This document shows, in pieces, positions 51,810 through 63,800 of a stretch of 64,000 nucleotides of DNA. The notes under the pieces were generated by a model. It was not told where the DNA came from and searched no databases. It was given only the letters and a program-made list of their open reading frames with translations. Within the stretch, counting starts at the first letter, position 1; the number at the start of each line of letters is the position of its first letter. Both the position numbers and the translations under genes were made by a program. This DNA is from Streptomyces sp. NBC_00370 (GTDB lineage Bacteria; Actinomycetota; Actinomycetes; Streptomycetales; Streptomycetaceae), in assembly GCF_036084755.1 (NCBI RefSeq), contig NZ_CP107968.1, positions 7,696,001 to 7,760,000 on the forward strand, written 5' to 3'.

Positions 51810-54800
51810 ATGGACAACGAACAGAAGCTCCGGGACTACCTCAAGCTTGCGACCGCCGATCTCCGACGGACGCGCCAGCGGGTGAGCGAACTGGAGACGT
51901 CGGCCCGGGAGCCGATCGCCATCGTCGGTATGACCTGCCGCTACCCCGGCGGTGTGTCGTCGCCGGAAGACCTGTGGCGGATGGTCGAGGCCGGCGAGAA
52001 CGGCATCACCGAGTTCCCCGCCGACCGTGGCTGGGACGCCGAGGCGCTCGCCTCGTCCAGCACGACCTCCGGCGGCTTCCTGCACGACGCGCCCGACTTC
52101 GACGCCGACTTCTTCGGCATCTCGCCGCGCGAGGCCGTCGCGATGGACCCGCAGCAGCGCGTCGTGCTCGAATCCGCCTGGGAGGCCTTCGAGCGCGCGG
52201 GCATCGACCCCACCTCGGTCAAGGGCAGCCAGACCGGTGTGTTCATGGGCGCGATGGCCCAGGACTACCGGGTCGGGCCCGCCGACGGCGCCGAAGGGTT
52301 CCAGCTCACCGGCAACACGGGCAGTGTCCTGTCCGGCCGGATCTCCTACTCGTTCGGCACGGTCGGCCCCGCCGTCACGGTGGACACCGCCTGCTCGTCG
52401 TCCCTGGTGGCCATCCATCTCGCCGCACAGGCGCTGCGCGCGGGGGAGTGCACCCTCGCGCTGGCCGGCGGCGTCACCGTCATGTCGAGCCCCGGTACCT
52501 TCGTCGAGTTCAGCCGGCAGGGCGGCCTCTCGGCCGACGGCCGCTGCCGCTCCTTCGGCGACTCCGCCGACGGCACGGGCTGGGCCGAGGGCGTCGGCAT
52601 CGTCGTACTGGAACGGCTCTCCGACGCCCGGCGCAACGGCCACGAGATCCTGGCCGTCGTGCGGGGCAGCGCCGTCAACCAGGACGGCGCGTCGAACGGC
52701 CTCACCGCGCCGAACGGCCCCTCCCAGCAGGAAGTCATCCAGCAGGCCCTCATCAACTCCCGGCTCTCGGCCGACGAGATCGACGTCGTCGAGGCGCACG
52801 GCACCGGCACCACGCTCGGCGACCCCGTCGAGGCACAGGCCCTGCTGGCGACGTACGGGCGCGACCGCGACGCGAGCCGTCCGCTGCTGCTCGGCTCGGT
52901 CAAGTCCAACATCAGCCACACCCAGGCGGCGGCCGGTGTCGCCGGTGTCATCAAGATGGTCATGGCGATGCGGCACGGCGTACTGCCGCGCACACTCCTG
53001 GCCGACGAGCCCTCCTCGCACGTGGACTGGACGCAGGGCGCCGTCAAGGTCCTCGACCGGAACACCGCCTGGCCCGAGACCGGCGCGCCCCGGCGCGCCG
53101 CCGTCTCCTCGTTCGGCATCAGCGGCACCAACGCGCACACCATCGTCGAACAGGCACCCGAACCCGAGGCCGCGGACACCGGAGCGGCTGACACCGACGC
53201 CACGGGCAGTACGCACACCGAACCCACCGTCGAGCCCGGTGTCGTACCCGTACCGCTGTCCGGGCGGACCCCCGAGGCGCTGCGCGCCCAGGCCGCCGCA
53301 CTGCTCGCCGCGCTGGAGGCGGAGCCCGCTCCCGCGCCGCTGGTCGACACGGCCTTCTCGCTGGCCACCACCCGGGCCGGTTTCGAGCACCGCGCCGTGA
53401 TCCTGGCCGCCGACCGCGCCGCCGCGCTCGCCGGACTGACCGCACTCACCGAGGACACGCCGGCGGCCGACCTGGTGCGGGGCGCGACCCAGGGCGACGG
53501 CAAACTGGCGTTCCTCTTCACCGGACAGGGCTCCCAGCGGCTGGGCATGGGCCGGGAACTGTACGGCCGCTTCCCGGTCTTCGCCGAAGCCCTCGACGCT
53601 GCGCTCGGCGAGCTGGACGACCGGCTGGACCGGCCGTTGCGCGACGTGCTGTGGGGCGAGGACGCCGAAGCGCTGGACCGTACGGAGTACGCGCAGCCCG
53701 CCCTGTTCGCCGTCGAGGTCGCCCTGGCCAGGCTCGTGGAGTCCTGGGGCATCAAGCCCGACTACCTGACCGGTCACTCGATCGGCGAGATCACCGCCGC
53801 CCATGTGGCAGGGGTGCTCTCCCTCGGCGACGCCGCCACCCTCGTCGCGGCCCGCGGCCGGCTGATGCAGGCCCTGCCCGCAGGCGGCGCGATGGTCGCC
53901 GTACAGGCCACCGAGGACGAGGTCGCGCCACTGCTGGCGGGACACGAGGACCAGGTCTCCCTCGCGGCCGTCAACGGCCCCGCCGCCCTCGTACTCTCCG
54001 GTGACGAGCAGACGGTCGGCGAGATCGCCGCACGGCTGGAGGCCGAAGGGCGCAAGACCAAGCGGCTCCGGGTCTCGCACGCCTTCCACTCGCCGCTCAT
54101 GGAACCGATGCTGGCGGAGTTCCGCGCCGTGGTCGAAGGACTGAGTCTCCAGGCCCCGCTGACGCCGTTCGTCTCCAACGTCACCGGTGAGCCCGCGACC
54201 GTCGCACAGGTGACCTCCGCCGACTACTGGGTGGACCATGTCCGGCGCGCCGTACGGTACGCGGACGGAGTCGACTGGCTGCTCGGCCACGGCGTCACCA
54301 CCTTCCTCGAACTCGGCCCCGACGGCGTCCTGTCCGCCATGACCGAGGACGGCATCGAGGCCGCCGCGGCCGACGGCGCCACCGCACTGCCCGTACTGCG
54401 GGCCGGCCGCCCGGAGACCCACACCGTCACCACGGCCCTCGCGGGTCTGCACGTGCGCGGTGTCGCCGTCCGCTGGGACGACTACTTCGAAGGCACCGGC
54501 GCCCGCCGGGCCGACCTGCCCACCTACGCCTTCCAGCGCCGCAGGTACTGGCCCAAGGGCAGCCAGGGACACACCGCCGACCTGCGGGCCGCCGGACTGG
54601 GCGCGGCCCACCACCCGCTGCTCTCCGCCGCCGTCTCCCTGGCCGACTCCGACGGGGTCCTGCTCACCGGCAGGCTCTCGCTCCAGTCCCACCCGTGGCT
54701 CGCCGACCACGCCGTACGCGGCACCACACTGCTCCCCGGCACCGCGTTCCTGGAGCTGGCCGTCCGGGCGGGCGACGAGGTCGGCTGCGACCGGGTCGAG

Positions 54801-57800
54801 GAGCTGACCCTGGGGGCGCCGCTGATCCTTCCCGAACAGGGCGCGGTCCAGGTCCAGTTGTGGATCGGCAACCCCGACGACTCCGGCCGCCGCACCGTGA
54901 ACGTCTACTCCCGCCCCGAGGGAAGCGACGAGGGCGCCTGGACCCGGCACGCCACCGGTGTGCTCGCCGTCGGTGAGATCGGCGACGAGCGCTCCGTCCT
55001 CGACACCGACGTCTGGCCCCCGGCCGGCGCCGAACCGGTGGCGATCGAAGGGCTCTACCCCCAACTGGCCGACGAGGGCTTCGAGTACGGCCCGGTCTTC
55101 CGGGGCCTGCGGGCCGTCTGGCGCCGGGACGACGAGGTGTACGCCGAGGTCGTGCTGCCCGAGGGCGGCGAGGCCGAGGCCGACGCGTTCGGACTGCACC
55201 CGGCGCTGCTCGACGCGGCCCTGCACGCCGCCGCCTTCGCACAGCTCGGCACGGAGAGCCAGGGCGGGCTGCCCTTCTCCTGGGAGGGCGTGTCGCTGCA
55301 CGCGACCGGCGCCTCCGCGCTGCGCGTACGGCTGACCCCCGCCGCCGAGGACGCGGTGTCGCTCGCCGTGGCCGACACGTCGGGCCGGCCGGTCGTCTCC
55401 GTCGAGGCACTGGTGCTGCGGCCCGTCGCGGCGCAGCAGTTCGGCGCCGTCGCCCTGGTGGGCAGGGACGCGCTGTTCGGTCTCGACTGGATCCCGGTAC
55501 GGACCGGCACGACGGACCCCGGACGGGTGGCCCTGGTCGGCACCGACGTGTTCGGGCTCGCCGACGACCTGGCAGCGGCGGGCACCGCCGTGACCCACCC
55601 CGATCTGCCCTCCCTGGCGGCGGCGGACTCGCCGGTCCCGGACGTCGTACTGACCGCTGTCACCGGCGGCATGACCGACAACGCGGCGGACTCCGCCCAC
55701 ACGCTGGCGGCGGACGCGCTCGCGACGGCGCAGGCCTGGCTGGCCGACGAGCGGTTCGCCGGAGCGCGACTGGTGTTCGTGACGCGGGGCGCCGTCGGTG
55801 GCCGTGATGTGGCCGCCGCGTCGGTGTGGGGCCTGATCCGCTCCGCGCAGACGGAGCACCCCGGCCGGTTCGGTCTGGTCGACCTGGATCCCGAGACGCC
55901 GGCCGCACTGCCGCGCCGGGCGCTGGGCGTCGACGAGCCCCAACTGGTCGTACGCGGCGGCGAGGTGCGGGCCGGCCGGCTGGTGCGCCGGCGGACCGCC
56001 GGCGGCACGGGCGTCGGCCCGGAGTGGAGCGCCGGCGGCAGTGTGCTGATCACCGGCGGCACGGGTGGTCTGGGCGCCGTACTGGCACGGCACCTGGTGG
56101 TGGAACACGGCGTACGGCAGCTGCTGCTCGTCAGCCGCCGGGGCCAGGAGGCCGAGGGCGCGGCGGAGTTGGTGGCCGAACTCGGGGTGCATGGTGCCGA
56201 GGTCGCCGTCGAGGCGTGTGATGTGGCCGACCGTGAGGCGCTGGCCGCGCTGCTCTCCGCGCATTCCGTCTCCGCCGTGGTGCATACGGCCGGGGTGCTG
56301 GACGACGGTGTGGTCGGTTCGCTGACTCCTGAGCGGCTGGACACGGTGCTGCGTCCTAAGGCGGACGCGGCCTGGAACCTGCACGAGCTGACCCGTGATC
56401 TCGACCTGTCCGCGTTCGTGGTGTTCTCGTCCGTGGCCGGTCTGTTCGGCAGCGCGGGACAGGCCAACTACGCGGCGGGCAACGCCTTCCTGGACGCCCT
56501 GGTGGAGAGCCGGCGCGCCGAGTGCCTGCCCGGAGTGTCGCTGGCCTGGGGCCCGTGGGACAGCACCGGCGGCATGACCGGCGGTGTGACCGAGGACGAC
56601 CTGCGGCGTATGGCCCGCTCCGGCATGCCCCCGCTGTCGGTCGAGCAGGGTGTCGCGCTGTTCGACGCGGCCTTGGCCACCGGCGAGGCGGCCGTGGCAC
56701 CGGTGCGGCTGGACCTGGCCGTCCTGCGGTCGCAGGGTGAAGTCCCGCAGCTGCTGCGGTCGTTGATCCGTACCCGCTCCCGCAGGGCCGCCGTCGCCGG
56801 CTCCGCGACGGCGAACGATCTCGTCCAGCGGCTGAACCGGCTGGAGGAGACCGACCGGCACGACATGCTGCTGGACCTGGTCCGCGGCCAGGTCGCCCTC
56901 GTACTCGGCCATGCGAGCGGCGAGGACATCGACGCCGAACGCGCCTTCCGCGACCTGGGCTTCGACTCACTGACGGCCGTGGAGCTGCGGAACCGGCTCA
57001 ACACGGCGACCGGGCTGCGGCTGCCCGCCACGCTCGTCTTCGACTACCCGACCGTGCGCAGTCTGGCCACCTACATCCTCGACGAACTGCTCGGCGCGGA
57101 CGCCGCCGCGCCCGCCACCACCCGGACGGCGGCGGTGGGCGACGATCCGATCGTGATCGTGGGCATGAGCTGCCGCTACCCCGGCGGGGTGACCTCGCCG
57201 GAAGACCTGTGGCAGCTGGTGACCGAGGGCGGCGACGCGGTCTCCGGCTTCCCGGTCAACCGTGGCTGGGACGTCGAGTCGCTGTACCACCCGGACCCGG
57301 ACCACGCGGGCACCGCGTACACCCGCTCGGGCGGATTCCTGTACGACGCGGGCGAGTTCGACCCGGAGTTCTTCGGGATGAGCCCCCGTGAGGCGCTGGC
57401 CACCGACTCGCAGCAGCGGCTGCTGCTGGAGGCGTCGTGGGAGGCCGTCGAGCGGGCGGGTGTCGACCCGCGGTCGCTGCGCGGCAGCGCGACCGGTGTG
57501 TTCGCCGGTGTGATGTACAGCGACTACAGCGCCGTACTGGCCGGCCCCGAGTTCGAGGGCTTCCGGGGCGGCGGCAGTTCGGCGAGCCTGGCGTCGGGCC
57601 GGGTCTCGTACACACTGGGACTCGAAGGGCCGGCCGTCACCGTCGACACCGCGTGCTCGTCGTCGCTGGTCGCCATGCACTGGGCCATCCAGGCCCTGCG
57701 CTCGGGTGAGTGCTCGCTCGCCCTGGCCGGCGGCGTCACCGTGATGTCGACACCGTCCGTGTTCGTGGAGTTCTCCCGGCAGGGCGGTCTGTCGCCCGAC

Positions 57801-60800
57801 GGTCGCTGCAAGGCGTTCTCCGACTCCGCCGACGGGGTCGGCTGGTCCGAGGGCGTCGGCATGCTCGTCCTGGAGCGCCAGTCCGACGCGCTGCGCAACG
57901 GCCACCAGGTCCTCGCCGTCGTGCGCGGCAGCGCTGTGAACCAGGACGGCGCGTCCAACGGTTTGACGGCCCCCAACGGCCCGTCGCAGCAGCGGGTGAT
58001 CCGCCAGGCGCTCGCCAGTGGCGGACTCGTCCCCGACGAGGTCGACGCCGTCGAGGCGCACGGTACGGGCACGACGCTGGGCGACCCGATCGAGGCGCAG
58101 GCGCTGCTCGCCACGTACGGCAGGGACCGGGACCCGGAGCGGCCGTTGCTGCTCGGGTCCGTGAAGTCCAACATCGGCCACACCCAGGCCGCCGCGGGCG
58201 TCGCCGGAATCATCAAGATGATCATGGCGATGCGGCACGGCAGCTTGCCCAGGACACTCCACGTCGACGCCCCCTCCTCCCACGTGGACTGGACCGAGGG
58301 CGCCGTCGAGCTGCTGACCGAGCAGACCGCCTGGCCGCAGGGCGACCGCCCGCGCCGCGCCGCCGTCTCCTCGTTCGGCATCAGCGGTACCAACGTCCAC
58401 ACCATCATCGAGCAGCCCGCGCCGGCGCCGGCGGCAGCACCCGCTGCCGGGACACCTGCCGGGACCGCGGCGCCCGCAGTCGTACCGTGGCTGATCTCGG
58501 GCCGCACCCGAGACGCCCTGCGCGGTCAGGCGGCGCGGCTGCTGTCGTACGTACGCGCACGGCCCGAACTCACCCTGCTGGACGGCGCGTTCTCGCTGGC
58601 CACCACCCGCTCGCAGTTCGACAGGCGCGCTGCGGTGGTGGCGGGGGACCGCGACTCGCTGCTGCGCGCGCTCACCGCGCTCGCCACCGGCAGGACCGAC
58701 GCCGGGGTGGTCGAGGGCGAGGCCGCACGGCGCGGCAAGACAGCCCTGCTCTTCACCGGGCAGGGCAGCCAGCGGCCCGCCATGGGACGCGAACTGTACG
58801 AGTGCTTCCCGGCGTTCGCCGAAGCGCTCGACACCGTACTCGCCGAACTCGACCCGCTGCTCGACCGCCCGCTGCGCGACGTGCTGTTCGCCGCCGAGGG
58901 CACCGCTGAGGCCGCGCTGCTGGACGAGACGGGCTGGACCCAGCCCGCGCTGTTCGCCGTCGAGGTGGCGCTGTTCCGGCTCGTCCGGTCCTGGGGCGTC
59001 AAGCCCGACTTCGTCGCAGGGCATTCGATCGGTGAGATCGCGGCGGCCCACGTCGCCGGGGTGCTGTCCCTGCCGGACGCGTGCGCCCTGGTCGCCGCGC
59101 GCGGCAAGCTGATGCAGGCGCTGCCGGCCGGCGGTGCGATGGTCGCGGTGCGGGCCACCGAGGACGAGATCGTTCCCCTGCTCACCGACGGCGTGTCGGT
59201 CGCCGCCGTCAACGGCCCCACCTCTGTGGTGATCTCCGGCGACGAGGACGCGATTCTGGAGATCGCCGACTCGTTCGCCTCCCAGGGGCGCAAGACCAAG
59301 CGCCTGCGGGTGAGCCATGCCTTCCACTCGCCCCGGATGGCCGCGATGCTCGACGCGTTCCGCGAGGTCGCCGCAGGGCTGACCTTCACCGCGCCGGACA
59401 TCCCGCTGATCTCCAACCTGACCGGACGGCAGGTCACGGACGAGCAGGTGTGCTCGCCCGACTACTGGGTCGCCCAGGTGCGCGAAGCCGTCCGCTTCGC
59501 CGACTGCGTACGGACCCTGCGCGACGCCGGCGTCACCACCTTCGTCGAGGTCGGCCCCGACGCACCGCTCACCGCGATGGCGCAGGACACGCTCGGCGAC
59601 GAGTACGACGCCGAACTGGTCCCGCTGCTGCGCGCCGACCGCGCCGAGGAGACCGCCGTCACCACCGCGCTCGCCCGGCTCCAGGTGCACGGCGTCGGCG
59701 TGGACTGGCCCGCGTGGTTCGCCGGCAGCGGCGCCCGCCGCGTCGACCTGCCCACCTACGCCTTCCAGCACGAGTTCTACTGGCCGCAGACGCCCGCACT
59801 CGGCGCCCCGGCCACCACCGAGCTGGCCGACCCCGGCGACCAGCGCCTGTGGGCCGCGGTGGAGCGCGGCGACGCCGACGAACTGGCCACCATCCTCGGA
59901 CTCGGCGACCAGGAGCACACCACCCTCGGCTCCCTGCTGCCCGCGCTGACCTCCTGGCGCCGCGGCAAGCAGGAGAAGACCCTGCTCGACTCCCAGCGCT
60001 ACCGGGTCGAGTGGACCGCTCCGCGCAAGCCCGGTGCCCCGGTGCTGGACGGCACCTGGCTGGTCGTCAGCGCCGAGGAGTCCGAGGGCACCGACGACAC
60101 CCTCTGCGACGACCTGGCGGGCGCGCTCAGCGCCCACGGCGCGCGGGTACGCCGGGTGGTGCTCGACGCCTCCTGCGCCGACCGTGCCGTACTGGCCGCG
60201 CGGCTCCAGGCCACCGAGGACTTCGACAGCACGGCGAACCTACTCTCCGTCCTCCCCGTGGACGAACGCCCCAGCGCCGCGTACCCGCCGCTCACCAACG
60301 GGCTCGCGCTGACCGTCGCGCTCGTACAGGCCCTGGGCGACACCGGGTCGGCCGGACGGCTGTGGACGGCCACCCGGGGCGCCGTCTCGACCGGGCCGGC
60401 CGACCCCGTCACCCGGCCCGTCCAGGCAGCCGCCTGGGGGCTCGGCCGGGTCGCAGCCCTGGAACACCCGCAGAGCTGGGGCGGTCTCATCGACCTGCCG
60501 GGCACACTCGACCAGCAGGCGGGACAGCGGCTGGCGGGCATCCTCGCCACCAAGGACACCCCCGACGGCGAGGACCAGGTGGCGCTGCGCGCATCCGGCG
60601 TCCTCGGCCGACGGCTCGCCCGGCACACCGTCGAAGAACTGCCGACGGCAGCTGAGTTCACCGCGCACGGCACCGTGCTCGTGACCGGTGGCACCGGCGG
60701 CCTCGGCGCCGAGGTGGGCCGCTGGCTGGCCCGTTCCGGCGCCGAGCACCTGATCCTCACCAGCCGGCGCGGCCCCGACGCCCCCGGCGCCGCCGAACTC

Positions 60801-63800
60801 CGCGCGGAGCTGGAGGAATTGGGCGCCGCCGTCTCCGTCGTCGCCTGCGACGTCGCCGACCGCGACGCGCTCGCCGCCGTACTGGACGGCGTCCCGTCCG
60901 ACCTGCCGCTGACCGGCGTGGTGCACACCGCGGGAGTCGGCCACTTCGGGCCGCTGGACCAGCTCGGCCTTCCCGACTTCGCCGAACTCACCTCGGCCAA
61001 ACTGGCCGGCGCCGCCCATCTCGACGCCCTCCTCGGCGACCGCGAACTCGACCTGTTCGTCCTCTTCGGCTCGATCGCCGGTGTCTGGGGCAGCGGGCAC
61101 CAGAGCGCGTACGGCGCGGCCAACGCCTATCTGGACGCCCTCGCCGAGGACCGGCGCGCCCGCGGACTCACCGCCACCTCCGTGGCCTGGGGCCCCTGGG
61201 CCGAAGCGGGCATGGCCACCGACGAGACGGTGTCCGACAGCCTGCGGCGACAGGGTCTCGGCCTCCTCGACCCGGGTCCCGCGATGACCGAACTGCGCCG
61301 CGCCGTCGTCCAGCGGGACGTGACCGTCACACTCGCCGACGTCGACTGGGACCGCTACGCGCCGGTCTTCACCTCGGGGCGGCCCAGCGCACTGCTCGCG
61401 GGACTGCCCGAGGTCCGGGCGCTGACGAGCGCCGCCGGACGCGAAACGGGCCCCGACGCCTCCGAGTTCGTCACGCGCGTGCGCGCCCTGGCCGAACCGG
61501 AGCAGGACCGGCTGCTGGCCGGCCTCGTCCGCGACGAGGCTGCGGCCGTGCTGGGACACACCTCCGCCGACGCCGTACCGGAAAGCCGTGCCTTCCGCGA
61601 CATCGGCTTCGACTCCCTGACCGCCGTCGAGCTGCGCAAGCGGCTGTCCACCGTCACCGGCCTGACGCTGCCGAGCACGATGGTCTTCGACTACCCGACC
61701 CCGCTGGAGCTGGCCCGGTATCTGCGCTCCGAGATCCTGGGCGCCGTGCTGGAGGTGGCCGGGCCCGTCGCCACCCTGGCGGCCGACGACGAGCCCATCG
61801 CCATCATCGGCATGAGCTGCCGCTTCCCCGGCGGAGCCGGCTCGCCCGAGCAGCTGTGGGACCTCGTCACCAACGGCGCCGACGCCGTGAGCGAATTCCC
61901 CGTCAACCGGGGCTGGGACACCCAGGGACTCTTCGACCCCGACCCGGACCGGCCGGGCAAGACCTACTCGACGCAGGGCGGATTCCTGCACGAGGCCGAC
62001 GAGTTCGACCCGACGTTCTTCGGGATCTCGCCGCGCGAGGCGCTGGTGATGGACCCTCAGCAGCGGCTGCTGCTGGAGACCACCTGGGAGTCCTTCGAGC
62101 GCGCGGGCATCAACCCCGCCGCCGTGCGCGGCAGTCTCACCGGCACCTTCATCGGATCCAGCTACCAGGACTACGGCATGGGCGCGGGCGACGGCGCCGA
62201 GGGCCACATGGTCACCGGCAGCAGCCCGAGCGTGCTCTCCGGGCGGATCTCGTACGTGTTCGGGCTCGAAGGCCCCGCCGTCACCGTCGACACCGCCTGC
62301 TCCTCCTCGCTGGTCGCCCTGCACCTGGCCTGCCAGTCCCTGCGCAACGGCGAGTCGACACTCGCCGTCGCAGGCGGCGCCACGGTCATGACCACACCCG
62401 CCCCCTTCGTCGCGTTCAGCCGGCAGCGGGCCCTCGCCCAGGACGGCCGCTGCAAGGCCTTCTCCGACGACGCCGACGGCATGACGCTCGCCGAGGGCGT
62501 CGGCATCCTGCTGGTCGAACGGCTCTCCGACGCCCGGCGCAACGGCCACCCCGTCCTCGCGGTCGTCCGCGGCTCGGCGATCAACCAGGACGGCGCGTCC
62601 AACGGACTCACCGCGCCCAACGGCCCCTCGCAGCAACGGGTGATGCGGCAGGCCCTGGCCAACGCCCGGCTGAATCCCGGGGACATCGACGCCCTGGAGG
62701 CGCACGGTACGGGGACGCCGCTCGGCGACCCGATCGAGGCGCAGGCGCTGTTCGCCACGTACGGCAAGGACCGCGACCCGGAGCGCGCGCTGCTGCTCGG
62801 CTCGGTCAAGTCCAACATCGGGCACACCCAGTCCGCAGCGGGCGTCGCCGGTGTCATCAAGATGGTGATGGCGTTGCGGAACGGGGTGTTGCCCCGGACG
62901 TTGCACGCGGAGTTGCCTTCGTCGCATGTGGATTGGTCGTCGGGTGCGGTGCGTTTGTTGTCGGAGGCGGTGGAGTGGCCCGAGACGGGTCGGCCGCGCC
63001 GTGCGGCGGTGTCGTCGTTCGGCATCAGCGGCACCAACGCCCACACACTGCTGGAGCAGGCCCCGGCCGAGGACGTGACCGAGCCGCCCGAGCCCACGGA
63101 CGAGCCCGTGCCGGTCGCCGGCGGTGTGGTGCCGTGGCTGCTGACGGGGCGTACCGCCTCCGCCGTACGCGAGCAGGCCGGACGGCTGCTGTCGTACGTG
63201 GAGAGCCCCGGAGCCGCCGCCAGCCCGCTCGACGTGGGCTACTCGCTCGTCGCATCCCGCTCCGTCTTCGAGCACCGGGCCGTGGTGGTCCCCGCCGAGG
63301 ACGCGGACCCGCTGGACGCCCTGCGCGCCGTCGAGAACGACGGACCGTCGTCCGTGGTGGCCCGAGGTGTGGCCGATGTGGAGGGGAAGACGGTGTTCGT
63401 CTTCCCGGGGCAGGGGTCGCAGTGGGTGGGGATGGGGGCTCGCCTGCTGGACGAGTCGCCGGTGTTCGCGGAGCGGATTGCTGAATGTGCGGCCGCGTTG
63501 GCGGAGTTCACCGATTGGTCGTTGGTGGATGTGTTGCGTGGTGGGGTGGGTGCGCCGTCGTTGGAGCGGGTGGATGTGGTGCAGCCTGCCTCCTTCTCGG
63601 TGATGGTGTCGCTGGCCGCGCTGTGGCGCTCGCACGGAGTAGAGCCCGCGGCCGTCGTCGGCCACTCGCAGGGCGAGATCGCGGCTGCCGTCGTCTCCGG
63701 GGCGCTGTCCCTCCAGGACGGTGCGCGGGTGGTGGCACTGCGCAGCCAGGCGATCGGTCGGCGGCTGGCTGGGCGTGGCGGGATGATGTCCGTCGCGTTG

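Noticed and set aside
51726..56912. Very long open frame of 1728 codons on the minus strand opposite the PKS
   Set aside because: It lies antisense to conserved KS-AT-DH-KR-ACP domains and has the Arg/Gly/Val-rich composition expected from the complement of GC-rich codons. It is a shadow; the same holds for the long minus frames at 56967-60137 and 60240-63980.
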